A DNA stretch of 64,000 nt from JALYXI01 sp963716685 (GCA_963716685.1 CAVQTR010000006.1:620001-684000), one strand, 5' to 3'. Shown: positions 1-9,238, counted from the stretch's first letter. Notes: a model not told the origin generated them from the sequence alone. Numbers and translations are program-made.

Positions 1-690
1 ACTTACCGAGTGCGCTCCCGTATGTTTGGCAACCGCCTCCGGTGTGTAGTACACCACCAAACCGGCATTTCTTAGTCTCAGACAGAAATCCACATCCTCA
101 AACCAAAGAGGATGAAATCTCTCATCGAAACCACCGAGGCGTTCCCAGGCTTCGCGGCGGATCATCAGAAAAGCTCCGGCCGGCTGATCCACCCGGACTG
201 GCGACGGCCCCGACAGGTCGAGATCAAAGCAACGGAATCGCCAGTTGACGGGATTTCCTGGCCAGATGCGGTTGACGCCCAGCGCTTCGAAACATAGCGC
301 GGAGGGGCTCGGCAACCGCCGCACCATGAAACCGGCCTGTGATGTCCAATCCGAATTCACCAGCAAACCTCCGGCGGCTGCGGCGTGAGGAAGTTCGCAT
401 GCGCGCCGCAGGGGAACGATATCTGTGACCAGAATGGCGTCCGGGTTCAACAGAAGCACGTATGGCGCAGCGCAGGCCCGAAATCCCTGATTCACCGCCG
501 CAGCGAATCCGCGGTTGGATACGTTAGCGATCAGACGCGTGCCGCTCCGGAGCACCTGCTCTCGTGTGTCGTCAGCTGAGGCATTATCCACAACCACGAT
601 TTCCGCTCCGGTGCGCCGCGCCGCCTCGAGGCACGGTCCGATTTCCGCACCGGAGTTATACGTCACAATCACGATCGCAGTGTCATTCAT
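1..690 (-). CDS. GT2 family glycosyltransferase, 3' part cut by the window edge
   Basis: Reading frame opens with an ATG at 690 and stays open to base 1 (230 codons), so the C-terminus lies outside the window. The N-terminus has the GT-A nucleotide-sugar fold: IVIVTYNS near residue 7, VVVDNAS near 34, NRGFAAAVNQG near 62 and LLLNPDA as the DXD-equivalent. A later GGFDERF..FEDVDFCLRL block is typical of rhamnosyl- and other GT2 enzymes of O-antigen clusters. The start overlaps the upstream glycosyltransferase stop by 8 bp, so the two are probably translated together. Cytoplasmic transfer of a sugar to a growing glycan is inferred. Donor and acceptor cannot be read from sequence. Confidence 0.88.
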   Translation of the reverse strand, partial: MNDTAIVIVTYNSGAEIGPCLEAARRTGAEIVVVDNASADDTREQVLRSGTRLIANVSNRGFAAAVNQGFRACAAPYVLLLNPDAILVTDIVPLRRACELPHAAAAGGLLVNSDWTSQAGFMVRRLPSPSALCFEALGVNRIWPGNPVNWRFRCFDLDLSGPSPVRVDQPAGAFLMIRREAWERLGGFDERFHPLWFEDVDFCLRLRNAGLVVYYTPEAVAKHTGAHSVS

Positions 691-1681
691 GACTCTGCCC
701 TGTGTCACGGCGCCCCACGAACGCAAAATAGAACCGCCAGTACAAATCAAACCCAATTTGCTGCTGCAACGCGAAAATCTCGTTTTCGCCTTCTTCCAGA
801 CAGACCTCCAGGCCGGTGTAAGCCTCAGCACGAAAGCGTGAAAAAGCACGAAGCCCATCGACCTTGCCGCGCATCCATGCGAGGAACGCGCCATGGCGCA
901 ACGCCATCAGGCCCCAAAGTGCTTGACCCGCAACAATCGGCCACCACCATCGGCGGCGCAGAGCGCGCGGGAAATGTTTGGCGACCAGCAGCACCTGATT
1001 GCGTGCCAGCAGGCGAGTAACTGCGGGATGCCAGCGCCCCAGCGCAGCGCTGCCATGATGCCGAGAAACCGCCGCCGGCACATATTTCCCTCGCAAACCC
1101 GCAGCCGCGCAGCGCAGCCCAAAATCGACGTCCTCCAGATACGAGCCAAATCGCTCATCCAGCAGCCCAACCGTTCCAAATAACTCGGCGCGGGCCCAAA
1201 GAGCGGTAAACGAAGCCATCGAGATAGTTCGGGGCGCATGAAACGGCACGTCATCCGGACCGTTCTGCCCGGCCCGCCAGGGACATCCGCTGCGGCTTAC
1301 CAGGTCCCACGAGCCATCTATCCGGGACTCGTCCGCGGCTACCAGGATCTTCCCGCTCGCAAACCAGGCTCCGCATTCCGTCATCATGGTTTCGATCCAG
1401 ACAGGCGTCAGTTCCACATCACTGTTGAGAATGGCAAGCCATTCTGCGCGGCTCTCCTGGATGCCGCGGTTGACGGCCGCTGCGAATCCGGCATTGTGGC
1501 CCATCCGGATTACGGTGGCACCCCACCGTGCGGCCAGTTCCGGCGCGCCGTCTGTGGATCCGTTGTCGATGACCAGCACCTCTGCCGCCTGATGGGTTTG
1601 TGCCCGCAGTGAGCTCAACAACGTTTCGAGGAGAGCCCGTCCGTTCCAGACCGGAATGATGACTGAAACACTTACTTCCAC
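683..1681 (-). CDS. GT2 family glycosyltransferase
   Basis: About 332 residues with the GT2 signature SVIIPVWNG at the N-terminus, then DNGSTDG, NAGFAAAVNRG, LNSDVEL (DXD-like) and LLDERFGSYLEDVDFGLR. Family members add single sugars to polysaccharide repeats. I chose the GTG at 1681 because it begins just before the first conserved strand and overlaps the upstream gene by only 10 bp. A longer reading from a GTG at 1729 adds 16 residues with no recognisable fold. It belongs to a run of overlapping minus-strand glycosyltransferase genes, which supports a polysaccharide-assembly role. Specificity is unknown. Confidence 0.88.
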   Translation of the reverse strand: MEVSVSVIIPVWNGRALLETLLSSLRAQTHQAAEVLVIDNGSTDGAPELAARWGATVIRMGHNAGFAAAVNRGIQESRAEWLAILNSDVELTPVWIETMMTECGAWFASGKILVAADESRIDGSWDLVSRSGCPWRAGQNGPDDVPFHAPRTISMASFTALWARAELFGTVGLLDERFGSYLEDVDFGLRCAAAGLRGKYVPAAVSRHHGSAALGRWHPAVTRLLARNQVLLVAKHFPRALRRRWWWPIVAGQALWGLMALRHGAFLAWMRGKVDGLRAFSRFRAEAYTGLEVCLEEGENEIFALQQQIGFDLYWRFYFAFVGRRDTGQSHE

Positions 1682-2358
1682 TTGCGAACCGCAAACCTCT
1701 TCCGCACCAGAAACGTCAAATTGCGCCACCCGTCACGCCATGGGCTGAGCTTGATCTCACCGGTGCGGGACGTATACGAAATCGCAATTTCCCCAAACCG
1801 GACGCGCGGGTTTAAAAGCGCTTCAATCTTGATCTCTTCCGAAAATGCCATGCCGTCCGCTTCCAGCTGCATTTGTTCCAGAATGCTGCGGCGGAAAACC
1901 CACATACCAGACTGCGAATCCCTTACCCATCGAAAAAACAGGACGGAAAGGGCAAGCGACAAAGCAATGTTTCCGCACTTATGTTTAAAGCTCATGGCGC
2001 GCGCGTCGCGCACCGGGAAGCGCGAAGCATTCAGGAAATCCACTTCGAGATGTAAGAACGCCTCAAGCAGATAGGAAATTCCGTTTACCGGATAACTGTG
2101 GTCGCCATCGAGTGTTACCAGAATATCCCCGGTGGCGTTGGCAAAGCCGCGTTTATACGCGCGGCCGTATCCCGGCACTCGCTCCTGGATTACCTTCGCG
2201 CCCATTTCAGCGGCCACCAGCGGGGTGCGATCGCTCGAGTTATTGTCCACGACGATGGTTTCGTCCACGAAGTCCGGAATGTCCTGCAGCACCAGCCGGA
2301 TGCCCTCCTCTTCGTTTAGGCAGGGGATGATCACGGTGATCCGCTGCCCCTTATACAT
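1672..2358 (-). CDS. GT2 glycosyltransferase, dolichyl/polyprenyl-phosphate sugar synthase type
   Basis: 228 residues. The order ITVIIPCLNEEEGI, DETIVVDNNSSDRT, PGYGRAYKRGF and LVTLDGDHSYP is typical of the DPM1-like branch, which moves a sugar from a nucleotide donor to a polyprenyl phosphate carrier. DGDHSYP supplies the metal-binding DxD. No membrane segments follow the catalytic domain, so it resembles the short soluble type. The ATG at 2358 is 28 bp from the divergent secreted-protein ORF. It heads the minus-strand run of two further GT2 genes, with which it is probably co-transcribed. Confident for family, unsure for substrate. Confidence 0.9.
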   Translation of the reverse strand: MYKGQRITVIIPCLNEEEGIRLVLQDIPDFVDETIVVDNNSSDRTPLVAAEMGAKVIQERVPGYGRAYKRGFANATGDILVTLDGDHSYPVNGISYLLEAFLHLEVDFLNASRFPVRDARAMSFKHKCGNIALSLALSVLFFRWVRDSQSGMWVFRRSILEQMQLEADGMAFSEEIKIEALLNPRVRFGEIAISYTSRTGEIKLSPWRDGWRNLTFLVRKRFAVRKWK

Positions 2359-2395
2359 GATTCGCTGTCATTAGCTTGGTACCATCGTGATTGTA

Positions 2396-2851
2396 ATGAA
2401 GTTTCTGTTTTTCAGCCTGTTTTGCGCAGTTCTCCCCGCCGGCGCGGCTCAGCTAAAGGACGTGAAGTCTGTTTACCTGTATCCGATGAGCGGCGGCTTC
2501 GATCAACTTCTGGCGAGCCGCCTGACCGCGAAGCATATCTTCGTAGTAGTCTCGGACCCCAAACTGGCTGACGGGGTTTTCACAGATCAGCTCGGCGCAA
2601 AGTTCGAATATCGCGTCAACCATATCGCACCACCTGCTCCGGGAACGCCGGTCACGCCGGAACCCCTCGCTTCCAGTTTTGCTCGCGGCCGCGGGACGCT
2701 TTTCCTGGTGGATCCGAAATCGAAACAGGTGCTGTGGTCGGCTTACGACCCGCCAAAGAACGGGTCACCGCGCGAACTGGACCGCGTCGCGAAAAAGGTA
2801 GTCGTTCATCTCACGCAGAACCTGAAACCTGAACCCGCGAAACAGCAGTAG
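2396..2851 (+). CDS. Hypothetical secreted protein
   Basis: About 151 residues starting MKFLFFSLFCAVLPAGA, a clear Sec signal peptide cleaved near AAQ, so an exported protein is predicted. The mature part has a Ser/Thr-poor, mixed alpha/beta look with SVYLYPMSGGFDQLL and FLVDPKSKQVLWS, and no motif I recognise. A GTG three codons upstream is an alternative start, but the ATG gives a cleaner signal peptide. It lies alone on the plus strand within the polysaccharide locus. Its 3' end overlaps the convergent GT2-GT4 gene by 41 bp. Function unknown. Confidence 0.7.
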   Translation: MKFLFFSLFCAVLPAGAAQLKDVKSVYLYPMSGGFDQLLASRLTAKHIFVVVSDPKLADGVFTDQLGAKFEYRVNHIAPPAPGTPVTPEPLASSFARGRGTLFLVDPKSKQVLWSAYDPPKNGSPRELDRVAKKVVVHLTQNLKPEPAKQQ

Positions 2852-5180
2852 CTCGCTTTTCACTCAGTACCGTCGTGTAGCTTTCGGCTAACCGCCGGGT
2901 AATCACGGCCATGTCCCAGTTTGTTTCCACCTCCGCGCGGGCGCGCGCGGCCATTTCAGCGCCCCGTTCGGGATGTTCGAAAACCTCGATCACGCGGTCC
3001 GCGAACTGTTCAGCCCCATCACTCAGGTAACAGAATGCACCGTCTTCCCGCGCCAGGCCCTCGGCGCCAACCCGCGTGGAAACCACGGGTATGCCGGCCG
3101 CGAACGCTTCCAGCAGTTTCACCCGCACCCCCGATCCGCTGCGGATGGGACAGACGAAGACGGAAGCCGTCGCGAAGAGCGGGCGGATATCGTCCACAAA
3201 TCCCAGCAACTCGATTGCACCGAGGGGGTCGTGATATGCGTGGCGCGGAAGCGGGTCCGACCCCGCGACGAGGAGCTTCGCCTGTGGACATCTTGAGACG
3301 ATTCGCGGCAGCACCTCCCGCGTAAACCAGTCCAGCGCAACCTGATTCGGCACATGCCGAAAGCTTCCCAGGAACAGCATTGTGAAAGGCACGCGCGGGC
3401 TGCGCGAGTAATGATAGTCTCGAACCGCGATCCCGGCGCGCATCCCATCGTCGATGCGGCTCGCGATTCGCGGCAGGAAGCTCTCCAGATATTCGCGGTT
3501 CTCCCGCGTGCAAACCTGTATTCGATCACAGCGGGGCAACATGGCGAGTTCGTACCGAATGGCGCGGAGATACTCCCAGCGGGCCTTGATCTTTTCAACA
3601 GGATTTCGCATAAACTCCAGTCCGCGCGCAATCGACTGGAAGTAAATGTCGTGCTCAAACAGCACGCAGGCGAGCCGGTGGTACGGTTCGGCGTACTGTC
3701 CCAGGGCCGTGTACTCGAGCTGCATCAGGTCGATCTGCTTCTCGAAAATCTGGCGATGGATGAGCCACTGCACATCGGGAAGCCGAAACTCCTCGATGGC
3801 GTGCGGAGCAGTGGATCCGAGATTGCGCTCGTGGCCGGCGCCGCGCACATAAAACTCCGCCGAAGCGCAGAACTCGCGCAACCCGAGGTTTGCCTCCAGC
3901 TGAGACTCGTAGTCCAGCATTACGACCACGTGTACCTCGCATAACTTCACCAGTTCCCGCAGCGTTTCATACATGAAAACGCCGCCACCATGCACCGGCG
4001 GAATGATGGGGTATGGCGAAACAAACAGGACGCGCGGTTTTTGCGGCGGCGTTGCCGGCGCGGCGAAGCGATCGCGGAAGTGTCCGGCCCGCGGGCGCAG
4101 AAACGTTTCTGTATCGGAGATGGTTGCAAGAGCATGGGCATTCCAGCGCGAGCGCAGCGCTCCAGGCAGCTGGGTGAATGCGCGCCAGAGCGACGCGAGA
4201 TTGGCCCGGCCCGCTTCATCGCCAAATACAACGCTCAGCAGCGCTCCCGCGTACGTGAACAGCAGGTGAGAGATCACTCGCCGCCATTCATGGATGTTTT
4301 TCCAGCAGAAGAGAATGAAGTTCTTCTTCAGAACGCCCTGAATCCGGTCATAGCTGAAACGCTTCCCGATGGTGCCGCGATGTTCGTGAAACACCACGCT
4401 TGCGGGTTGATACAGCACCTTCCAGCCGCGCTTCCAGGCGAGATAGCCCAGGTCCGTGTCTTCCAGATAGAACGGCGCCAGAAGATCATCGAAGCCGCCG
4501 AGCTCGAGAAATTTGCGGCGGTCGAATGCGCAGCTGCCGCCCCCGCCATAAAAGCATGGGAACAGCCCCTGTACCTGGCTGTCCTCACGATGCCCGACCC
4601 GGAGTGATCCATCCTGCCACCATCCCTGCGTGAGTCCTGTTTCTTCACGGCGCCGGCTGCTGTCACTCAGAAAGATCTGGCACGACACGGCAAACACGCG
4701 CTCATCTGTAAAGCCCGTCAGCAGCGGTTCCAGAAAGCCGGGTTCCACGCGCATGTCACTGTTCAGCAGAACCACGAGGTCGTTTTTGGCTGCGCGGAAC
4801 CCCGCGTTTGAGCCGCCACCGAACCCCAGATTCTCCTTTAGCGCCAGCACCGTGACGCTGGGAAAGTGTTCGCGCAGGAACTGTGCGCTGCCATCTTCTG
4901 ATCCGTTATCGACAACGATGAGTTCGTTCCCGGCATTCCCGGCCAGAGCTGCCTGGATCGAGGGGATGTATTTTTCCAGCAGATCGCGTCCATTCCAGTT
5001 CGGGATCACTACGGACGCGGAACTTGTGTTCGGTCTGGTGTCCACCGCTGACCTCTTTTTGCCGAAGAAGGCGAACAGGAGATCGGTCACTGCCAGTGCC
5101 AGAGTGCTGACGAAAAGAATGATTGGCGAGAGTATCAGCAGCGGCAGCGAACGCAGCAGCCGCTTTGAAAACGTTGCCAC
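2811..5180 (-). CDS. Bifunctional glycosyltransferase, GT2-GT4 fusion with N-terminal membrane anchor
   Basis: About 789 residues. A hydrophobic segment near residues 8-40 (LPLLILSPIILFVSTLALAV) precedes a GT2 domain (SVVIPNWNGRDLL, VVDNGSEDGS, NLGFGGGSNAGF, LLNSDMRV, FYLEDTDLGY). The C-terminal half is a GT4/GT-B domain (PRVLFVSPYPIIPPVHGG, MLFLGSFRHVPNQ, LEAFAAGIPVVSTRVGAEGL). Two catalytic folds in one chain could add two successive sugars. The GTG at 5180 overlaps the stop of the upstream methyltransferase by one base (TAGTG), so I prefer it to a longer ORF starting at 5261. Membrane attachment beside a Wzt-type transporter fits polysaccharide assembly at the inner face of the membrane. 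Confidence 0.87.
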   Translation of the reverse strand: MATFSKRLLRSLPLLILSPIILFVSTLALAVTDLLFAFFGKKRSAVDTRPNTSSASVVIPNWNGRDLLEKYIPSIQAALAGNAGNELIVVDNGSEDGSAQFLREHFPSVTVLALKENLGFGGGSNAGFRAAKNDLVVLLNSDMRVEPGFLEPLLTGFTDERVFAVSCQIFLSDSSRRREETGLTQGWWQDGSLRVGHREDSQVQGLFPCFYGGGGSCAFDRRKFLELGGFDDLLAPFYLEDTDLGYLAWKRGWKVLYQPASVVFHEHRGTIGKRFSYDRIQGVLKKNFILFCWKNIHEWRRVISHLLFTYAGALLSVVFGDEAGRANLASLWRAFTQLPGALRSRWNAHALATISDTETFLRPRAGHFRDRFAAPATPPQKPRVLFVSPYPIIPPVHGGGVFMYETLRELVKLCEVHVVVMLDYESQLEANLGLREFCASAEFYVRGAGHERNLGSTAPHAIEEFRLPDVQWLIHRQIFEKQIDLMQLEYTALGQYAEPYHRLACVLFEHDIYFQSIARGLEFMRNPVEKIKARWEYLRAIRYELAMLPRCDRIQVCTRENREYLESFLPRIASRIDDGMRAGIAVRDYHYSRSPRVPFTMLFLGSFRHVPNQVALDWFTREVLPRIVSRCPQAKLLVAGSDPLPRHAYHDPLGAIELLGFVDDIRPLFATASVFVCPIRSGSGVRVKLLEAFAAGIPVVSTRVGAEGLAREDGAFCYLSDGAEQFADRVIEVFEHPERGAEMAARARAEVETNWDMAVITRRLAESYTTVLSEKRATAVSRVQVSGSA

Positions 5181-6460
5181 TACCGCGGGTCCACCAGCTT
5201 CAGCCGGCTTCCGAACCGCACCCACTGGGACCCTCGCAGCGCGCCGTATCGCTGCTGCCACGCGGCCACTTCACGGTCGAGCGACTGCGCCCACGCGGTG
5301 CGTTCGTCGACTATGCGCTCAGCGGAGTGCAGGATCTCGATGCATTCCGTCAACTCGCGTGTGCGCTCCGCAATTTCGGCGCTGAGCCGGCGTTCCGTTT
5401 CGATAGCCCACGCGGTTTTCGTAAAATTGATGTCTTCGAGTTCCGCTAGTTTGCTCTCATATGCCGCGGCCACTTCCTGGAATTTCGCGGTTTCCCGCGC
5501 AAACTCCTCCTGTTGTTCCAGAGCCACTCTGCCGCGGCGGTCCGCTTCCGCCTGGCATGCCAGCGCCCACTCGTTGCGGCGCTCCAACTCGGCATTCAGC
5601 TCCCGCACACGGGAGAGCAACTCGTCATACTCCGCGTTGCGGGCATCCAGTTCCGCTTTGCGCTCTGCCAGCCATTGCGTCTTCATGCGAATCTCGCCGG
5701 CCTGGAGTTCGATGTGCCGCTCGCGCTCACGCAGCAGGTTTGCGTCGGACGGGATCCAGACGAACGCGGTTGGGCTGGAAAAAGGCTCACGGCCACACAT
5801 CGCCACGAAGAAGTGCGCATCGTCCGGAGAGATGCGGTGTGGTCCGAAATCCGCTGCTGCGTGTTGCGCGCCGGCAACCGGCACAAATGCGACGCCTTCA
5901 GCGTGATTCTGCAGCAGCATGGCGACATGGGGGAAGACGCCCTGCAATTCCTGGTGAAACTCGGCAAATTCGAACTCGTGCACATGGAACGGGTTCGCGC
6001 CGGAAACCCCTCGCGATTCGGCGTAGTAGATTTGATTCGGCGTAGAAACCAGAAACAATCCGCCGGGCGCCAGCACGCGCATGGCTTCGTGGAGAAAGCC
6101 GCGCCAGTCGTCCAGATGCTCGATCACTTCGAACGTGGTGATCAAGTCAAAAGGGCCATCGGGAAGCGAAGCCGCCAAGCCCTCGAAGAAACGGATTTTC
6201 GGGTCGGCATAATGATCGCGAGCATACGCAATTGCCTCACCGGAAGCATCGATAGCCGTGATCTCGGCTGCGAGCGTCGCCATCACGGCCGCGCCGTAGC
6301 CCGAACCGCAGCCCACATCCAGTACGCGCTTGTCGGCCGCAAACTTCCTCGCGAACTGATAACGCGAGAGATGTTCGTTGAATAAATCGATGTCAACCAG
6401 GCCGGGTACGACGCGTTCGCCGGTGAATTCAGACAAGCGCCGGAACTCCGAGGCGTGCAT
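5180..6460 (-). CDS. SAM-dependent methyltransferase with long C-terminal coiled coil (WbdD-like)
   Basis: About 426 residues. The N-terminal half is a class I methyltransferase: RVLDVGCGSGYGA (motif I), ITAIDAS, FDLITTFEVIEHLDD and LAPGGLFLVSTPN. From about residue 240 to 410 the sequence is almost uninterrupted heptad-rich helix full of Glu, Arg, Leu and Ala. In E. coli O8/O9a the enzyme WbdD combines a methyltransferase with a coiled coil that sets O-antigen chain length. This protein shares that layout but shows no kinase domain. The ATG at 6460 has an AGGA ribosome-binding site and overlaps the upstream ABC ATPase gene by 32 bp. A chain-terminating role is inference. Confidence 0.85.
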   Translation of the reverse strand: MHASEFRRLSEFTGERVVPGLVDIDLFNEHLSRYQFARKFAADKRVLDVGCGSGYGAAVMATLAAEITAIDASGEAIAYARDHYADPKIRFFEGLAASLPDGPFDLITTFEVIEHLDDWRGFLHEAMRVLAPGGLFLVSTPNQIYYAESRGVSGANPFHVHEFEFAEFHQELQGVFPHVAMLLQNHAEGVAFVPVAGAQHAAADFGPHRISPDDAHFFVAMCGREPFSSPTAFVWIPSDANLLRERERHIELQAGEIRMKTQWLAERKAELDARNAEYDELLSRVRELNAELERRNEWALACQAEADRRGRVALEQQEEFARETAKFQEVAAAYESKLAELEDINFTKTAWAIETERRLSAEIAERTRELTECIEILHSAERIVDERTAWAQSLDREVAAWQQRYGALRGSQWVRFGSRLKLVDPR

Positions 6461-7727
6461 TGACTTCGATCCTGCAGGGCAGGTGCATGTAGCCATACAC
6501 CTGGCCTTCTCCATGCGCCATCTGCAGCGTCACCGCGTTATCAATCCAGTCGCACATCTGATTGCTGATCAGGTCGCCGTCCGCGATTGCTGGTGAAAAA
6601 GAGAACGACTGAGGATAGAGCTCAGGCAGGTCCACATGGAAATCGACCGTGTAGATGTCACCGGGACTCATCGGTCCCAGTTCATAATCTTCCCGGGTCG
6701 TATTCGTTGCGGAGAAATCGATCCCGAGATGATTGCGCAGGGTGAAGCCGACAATTGGGCTTGCGATGTGCTCTCTGGCACGAACGCTGATGCGAACCAC
6801 AATGCGGCTGTTCGGCTGGAGCAGCACCAGCGGTCGTCCCTCCAGATCTGAGACCAGGATGCCGAGTACTTCCGCGCGCCGGTCGCCATAGCGGTAGTCG
6901 ATGTTCGGAATCACATCGATTACTTCGGCGGGACCCTCGGCGGGCTTCGCCTCGCGGGGTGCCGGACGGGAATGCTTCAGCGCCAAATAGGCCGTATCCT
7001 TTTCCACCATCGCGGCGAGATATCTCTCCACCACGCGGTCGGTTTCACCCACTTCAATTATCCGGCCCTGTTCCAGCCACATAACCCGATCGCCGATGGC
7101 TTTCACATCGCCGGCCGCATGCGAGACGAACAGAATTGTCACTCCGCGCGAGCGCAGTTCGTGAACCTTGCGCATGCAGCGATGGCGAAAATAGAGATCT
7201 CCCACAGCCAGCGCTTCGTCAACCAGCAGCACTTCCGGATCCACGTTAATGGCCACAGCAAACGCAAGCCGCACCACCATGCCACTGGAGTACGTTTTCA
7301 CCGGCTGATGAATGAAATCGCCTATTTCGGCGAATTCCTCGATGTCGCGATAACGCGCGTCAATCTGCTTCCTGGAAAGTCCTAGAATGGAGCCATTCAG
7401 GTACACATTGTCGCGCCCGCTGAACTCCGGATTGAAGCCGGCACCGAGTTCCAGCAAAGCCGCGACCCGTCCATTTACCGTCACACTGCCGCTGCTGGGC
7501 CGCAGAATGCCTGCCACAATTTGCAGCAGCGTGCTCTTTCCGCTGCCGTTCTGCCCCACGATGCAAAACGTCTCGCCACGTTTGATTTCGAAGCTGATGT
7601 CGCGCAAAGCCCAAAAGTCCCGGTGAAAGGAAAGGCGCTGAAATGTGGCCAGTTCCTTCAATCTGTCGCCCGGCGATGCGTAGATCGAGTAACTCTTCGA
7701 AACCCCTTCAAAAGCGACTGCGTTCAC
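6429..7727 (-). CDS. Wzt-type polysaccharide ABC transporter ATPase with C-terminal substrate domain
   Basis: 432 residues. The nucleotide-binding domain shows Walker A GQNGSGKST near residue 58, the signature YSSGMVVRLAFAVA near 145, Walker B EVLLVDEAL and the switch FVSHA. Residues from about 270 on form a separate beta-rich domain as in Wzt, where it binds the modified end of the O-antigen before export. The partner permease (Wzm) is not visible here and may lie to the left. The start is GTG at 7727. The next gene downstream is the coiled-coil methyltransferase, so export and chain-end modification look linked. Confidence 0.9.
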   Translation of the reverse strand: MNAVAFEGVSKSYSIYASPGDRLKELATFQRLSFHRDFWALRDISFEIKRGETFCIVGQNGSGKSTLLQIVAGILRPSSGSVTVNGRVAALLELGAGFNPEFSGRDNVYLNGSILGLSRKQIDARYRDIEEFAEIGDFIHQPVKTYSSGMVVRLAFAVAINVDPEVLLVDEALAVGDLYFRHRCMRKVHELRSRGVTILFVSHAAGDVKAIGDRVMWLEQGRIIEVGETDRVVERYLAAMVEKDTAYLALKHSRPAPREAKPAEGPAEVIDVIPNIDYRYGDRRAEVLGILVSDLEGRPLVLLQPNSRIVVRISVRAREHIASPIVGFTLRNHLGIDFSATNTTREDYELGPMSPGDIYTVDFHVDLPELYPQSFSFSPAIADGDLISNQMCDWIDNAVTLQMAHGEGQVYGYMHLPCRIEVNARLGVPALV

Positions 7728-7807
7728 TGTTTTCAGTGTATCCTCGTCCCGAAACCTGTGTTACTTTTGGGGTTCTGCCTCCCTCCGACGATCCCGCCAG
7801 CGGCGGA

Positions 7808-9232
7808 ATGCGCATCGGCGTTCTGGTAGTCGCCTATAACGCGGTCAGCACGATTTCGAAAGTTCTCAGCCGCATCCCTGCGCCGGTTTGGGACAACGTT
7901 CGGGAAGTCGTGATCTTCGATGACGCAAGCAAGGACGACACCTACGAACTTGCTGTCGGTCTGAAAACTCTCACGGAGAACACCAAACTTCAGGTACTGA
8001 AGAATCCGAAGAACCTGGGCTACGGCGGCAATCAAAAGGCGGGATATCGATACTTCATCGAGCGCGGCTTCGATGTCGTGGTGCTGCTTCATGGCGATGG
8101 CCAGTATGCGCCGGAAATTCTCGCGCGCATGTATCACCCGATCGTGGCCGGTGAGGCCGACGCGGTGTTTGGTTCCCGGATGATGGCGGATTATGGCGGA
8201 CCGCTCAAAGGCGGAATGCCGCTCTACAAATATCTGGGCAATCGGATTTTGACGCGATACGAGAATCGTGCGCTCGGCATGAACCTCACCGAATTCCATT
8301 CCGGGTACCGCGCTTATAATCTGCACGCGCTTGCGCAGATCGATTTCTCGCATATGACCGATGATTTCCACTTCGATACGGAGATCATCATCAAACTCAA
8401 TCATCAGGGTTTCCGCATCACGGAAGTCCCGATTCCCACTTACTACGGTGGGGAAATCTGCCGGGTCAACGGCCTGAAGTACGCGCTGGATGTCACGCGC
8501 GCGGTACGCCGCTATAACCGCACCCGCGCGTCACTTGCGAAGTTCCCCGAATTCCAGGAGTATTTCGTCCACTACCCAGTGAAGACCAGTCCGCACTCCA
8601 GTCACGAATTCGTGAAAGAGGCGGTTGGCAGCGGCCATCGGGTACTGGATATCGGGTGCGGCGAAGCTTTTCTGGCAGCCCGGCTGCAGCGCGCCGGAAA
8701 TCAGGTGAGCGGCGTGGATGCGCTGCCGTCAGCAAAACATCAGGATGAAATAGACGCATATCGACAGGCCAATCTTGACGAGGGCCTGCCCAACCTCGCC
8801 GGGCCGTTCGACCGTATTCTGCTGCTGGATGTTCTGGAACACCTGCGGAGCCCGGAAACGCTGCTGGGAGCCTGCGCTCCGTTGCTGTGTTCGAAGGGGC
8901 GGCTGGTAGTGTCGCTGCCGAATGTCGCGAACATCAGCGTGCGCCTTATGTTGCTGCTGGGCAGCTTCACCTACACCGATCGAGGCATCCTCGACCGCAC
9001 TCACCTGCATTTCTACACGCGGGCCACCGCGCGTAAATTGCTCGAACAGAACGGCTTCGAGGTTCTGCGGCACCGGATGACCATCATTCCCGTTGAGCTC
9101 GCGCTCGGATTGAACGAAACGAACCCAATTGTGCGCGTAACGCAATGGCTCCTGATTTTGCTGACGGCGTTGCTTCCAGGCGTGTTCGGGTATCAAAGCT
9201 TCCTGATCGCCCGCCGCGCCGATAGCACCTGA
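7808..9232 (+). CDS. GT2 glycosyltransferase-methyltransferase fusion
   Basis: 474 residues. The N-terminal GT2 domain has RIGVLVVAYNAVSTI, VVIFDDASKDDT, KNLGYGGNQKAGY and VVVLLHGDGQYAPE, the DPM-like class. From about residue 255 a class I methyltransferase follows (HRVLDIGCGEAFLAARL, DRILLLDVLEHLRSPETLL, GRLVVSLPNVANI). The last 40 residues are hydrophobic and may anchor the protein. The frame is open upstream to 7643, but that part is antisense to the Wzt gene and has no homology, so I use the ATG at 7808 preceded by GGCGGA. It is transcribed away from the rest of the glycan locus. A joint sugar-transfer and methylation role is inferred. Confidence 0.87.
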   Translation: MRIGVLVVAYNAVSTISKVLSRIPAPVWDNVREVVIFDDASKDDTYELAVGLKTLTENTKLQVLKNPKNLGYGGNQKAGYRYFIERGFDVVVLLHGDGQYAPEILARMYHPIVAGEADAVFGSRMMADYGGPLKGGMPLYKYLGNRILTRYENRALGMNLTEFHSGYRAYNLHALAQIDFSHMTDDFHFDTEIIIKLNHQGFRITEVPIPTYYGGEICRVNGLKYALDVTRAVRRYNRTRASLAKFPEFQEYFVHYPVKTSPHSSHEFVKEAVGSGHRVLDIGCGEAFLAARLQRAGNQVSGVDALPSAKHQDEIDAYRQANLDEGLPNLAGPFDRILLLDVLEHLRSPETLLGACAPLLCSKGRLVVSLPNVANISVRLMLLLGSFTYTDRGILDRTHLHFYTRATARKLLEQNGFEVLRHRMTIIPVELALGLNETNPIVRVTQWLLILLTALLPGVFGYQSFLIARRADST

Positions 9233-9238
9233 GGACAG

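Noticed and set aside
5513..6385. 290-codon open frame on the plus strand
   Set aside because: Antisense to the coiled-coil methyltransferase. No recognisable motif.
7643..7807. N-terminal extension of the GT2-methyltransferase fusion
   Set aside because: It overlaps the Wzt gene start on the other strand and has no homology. The ATG at 7808 starts at the first conserved strand.
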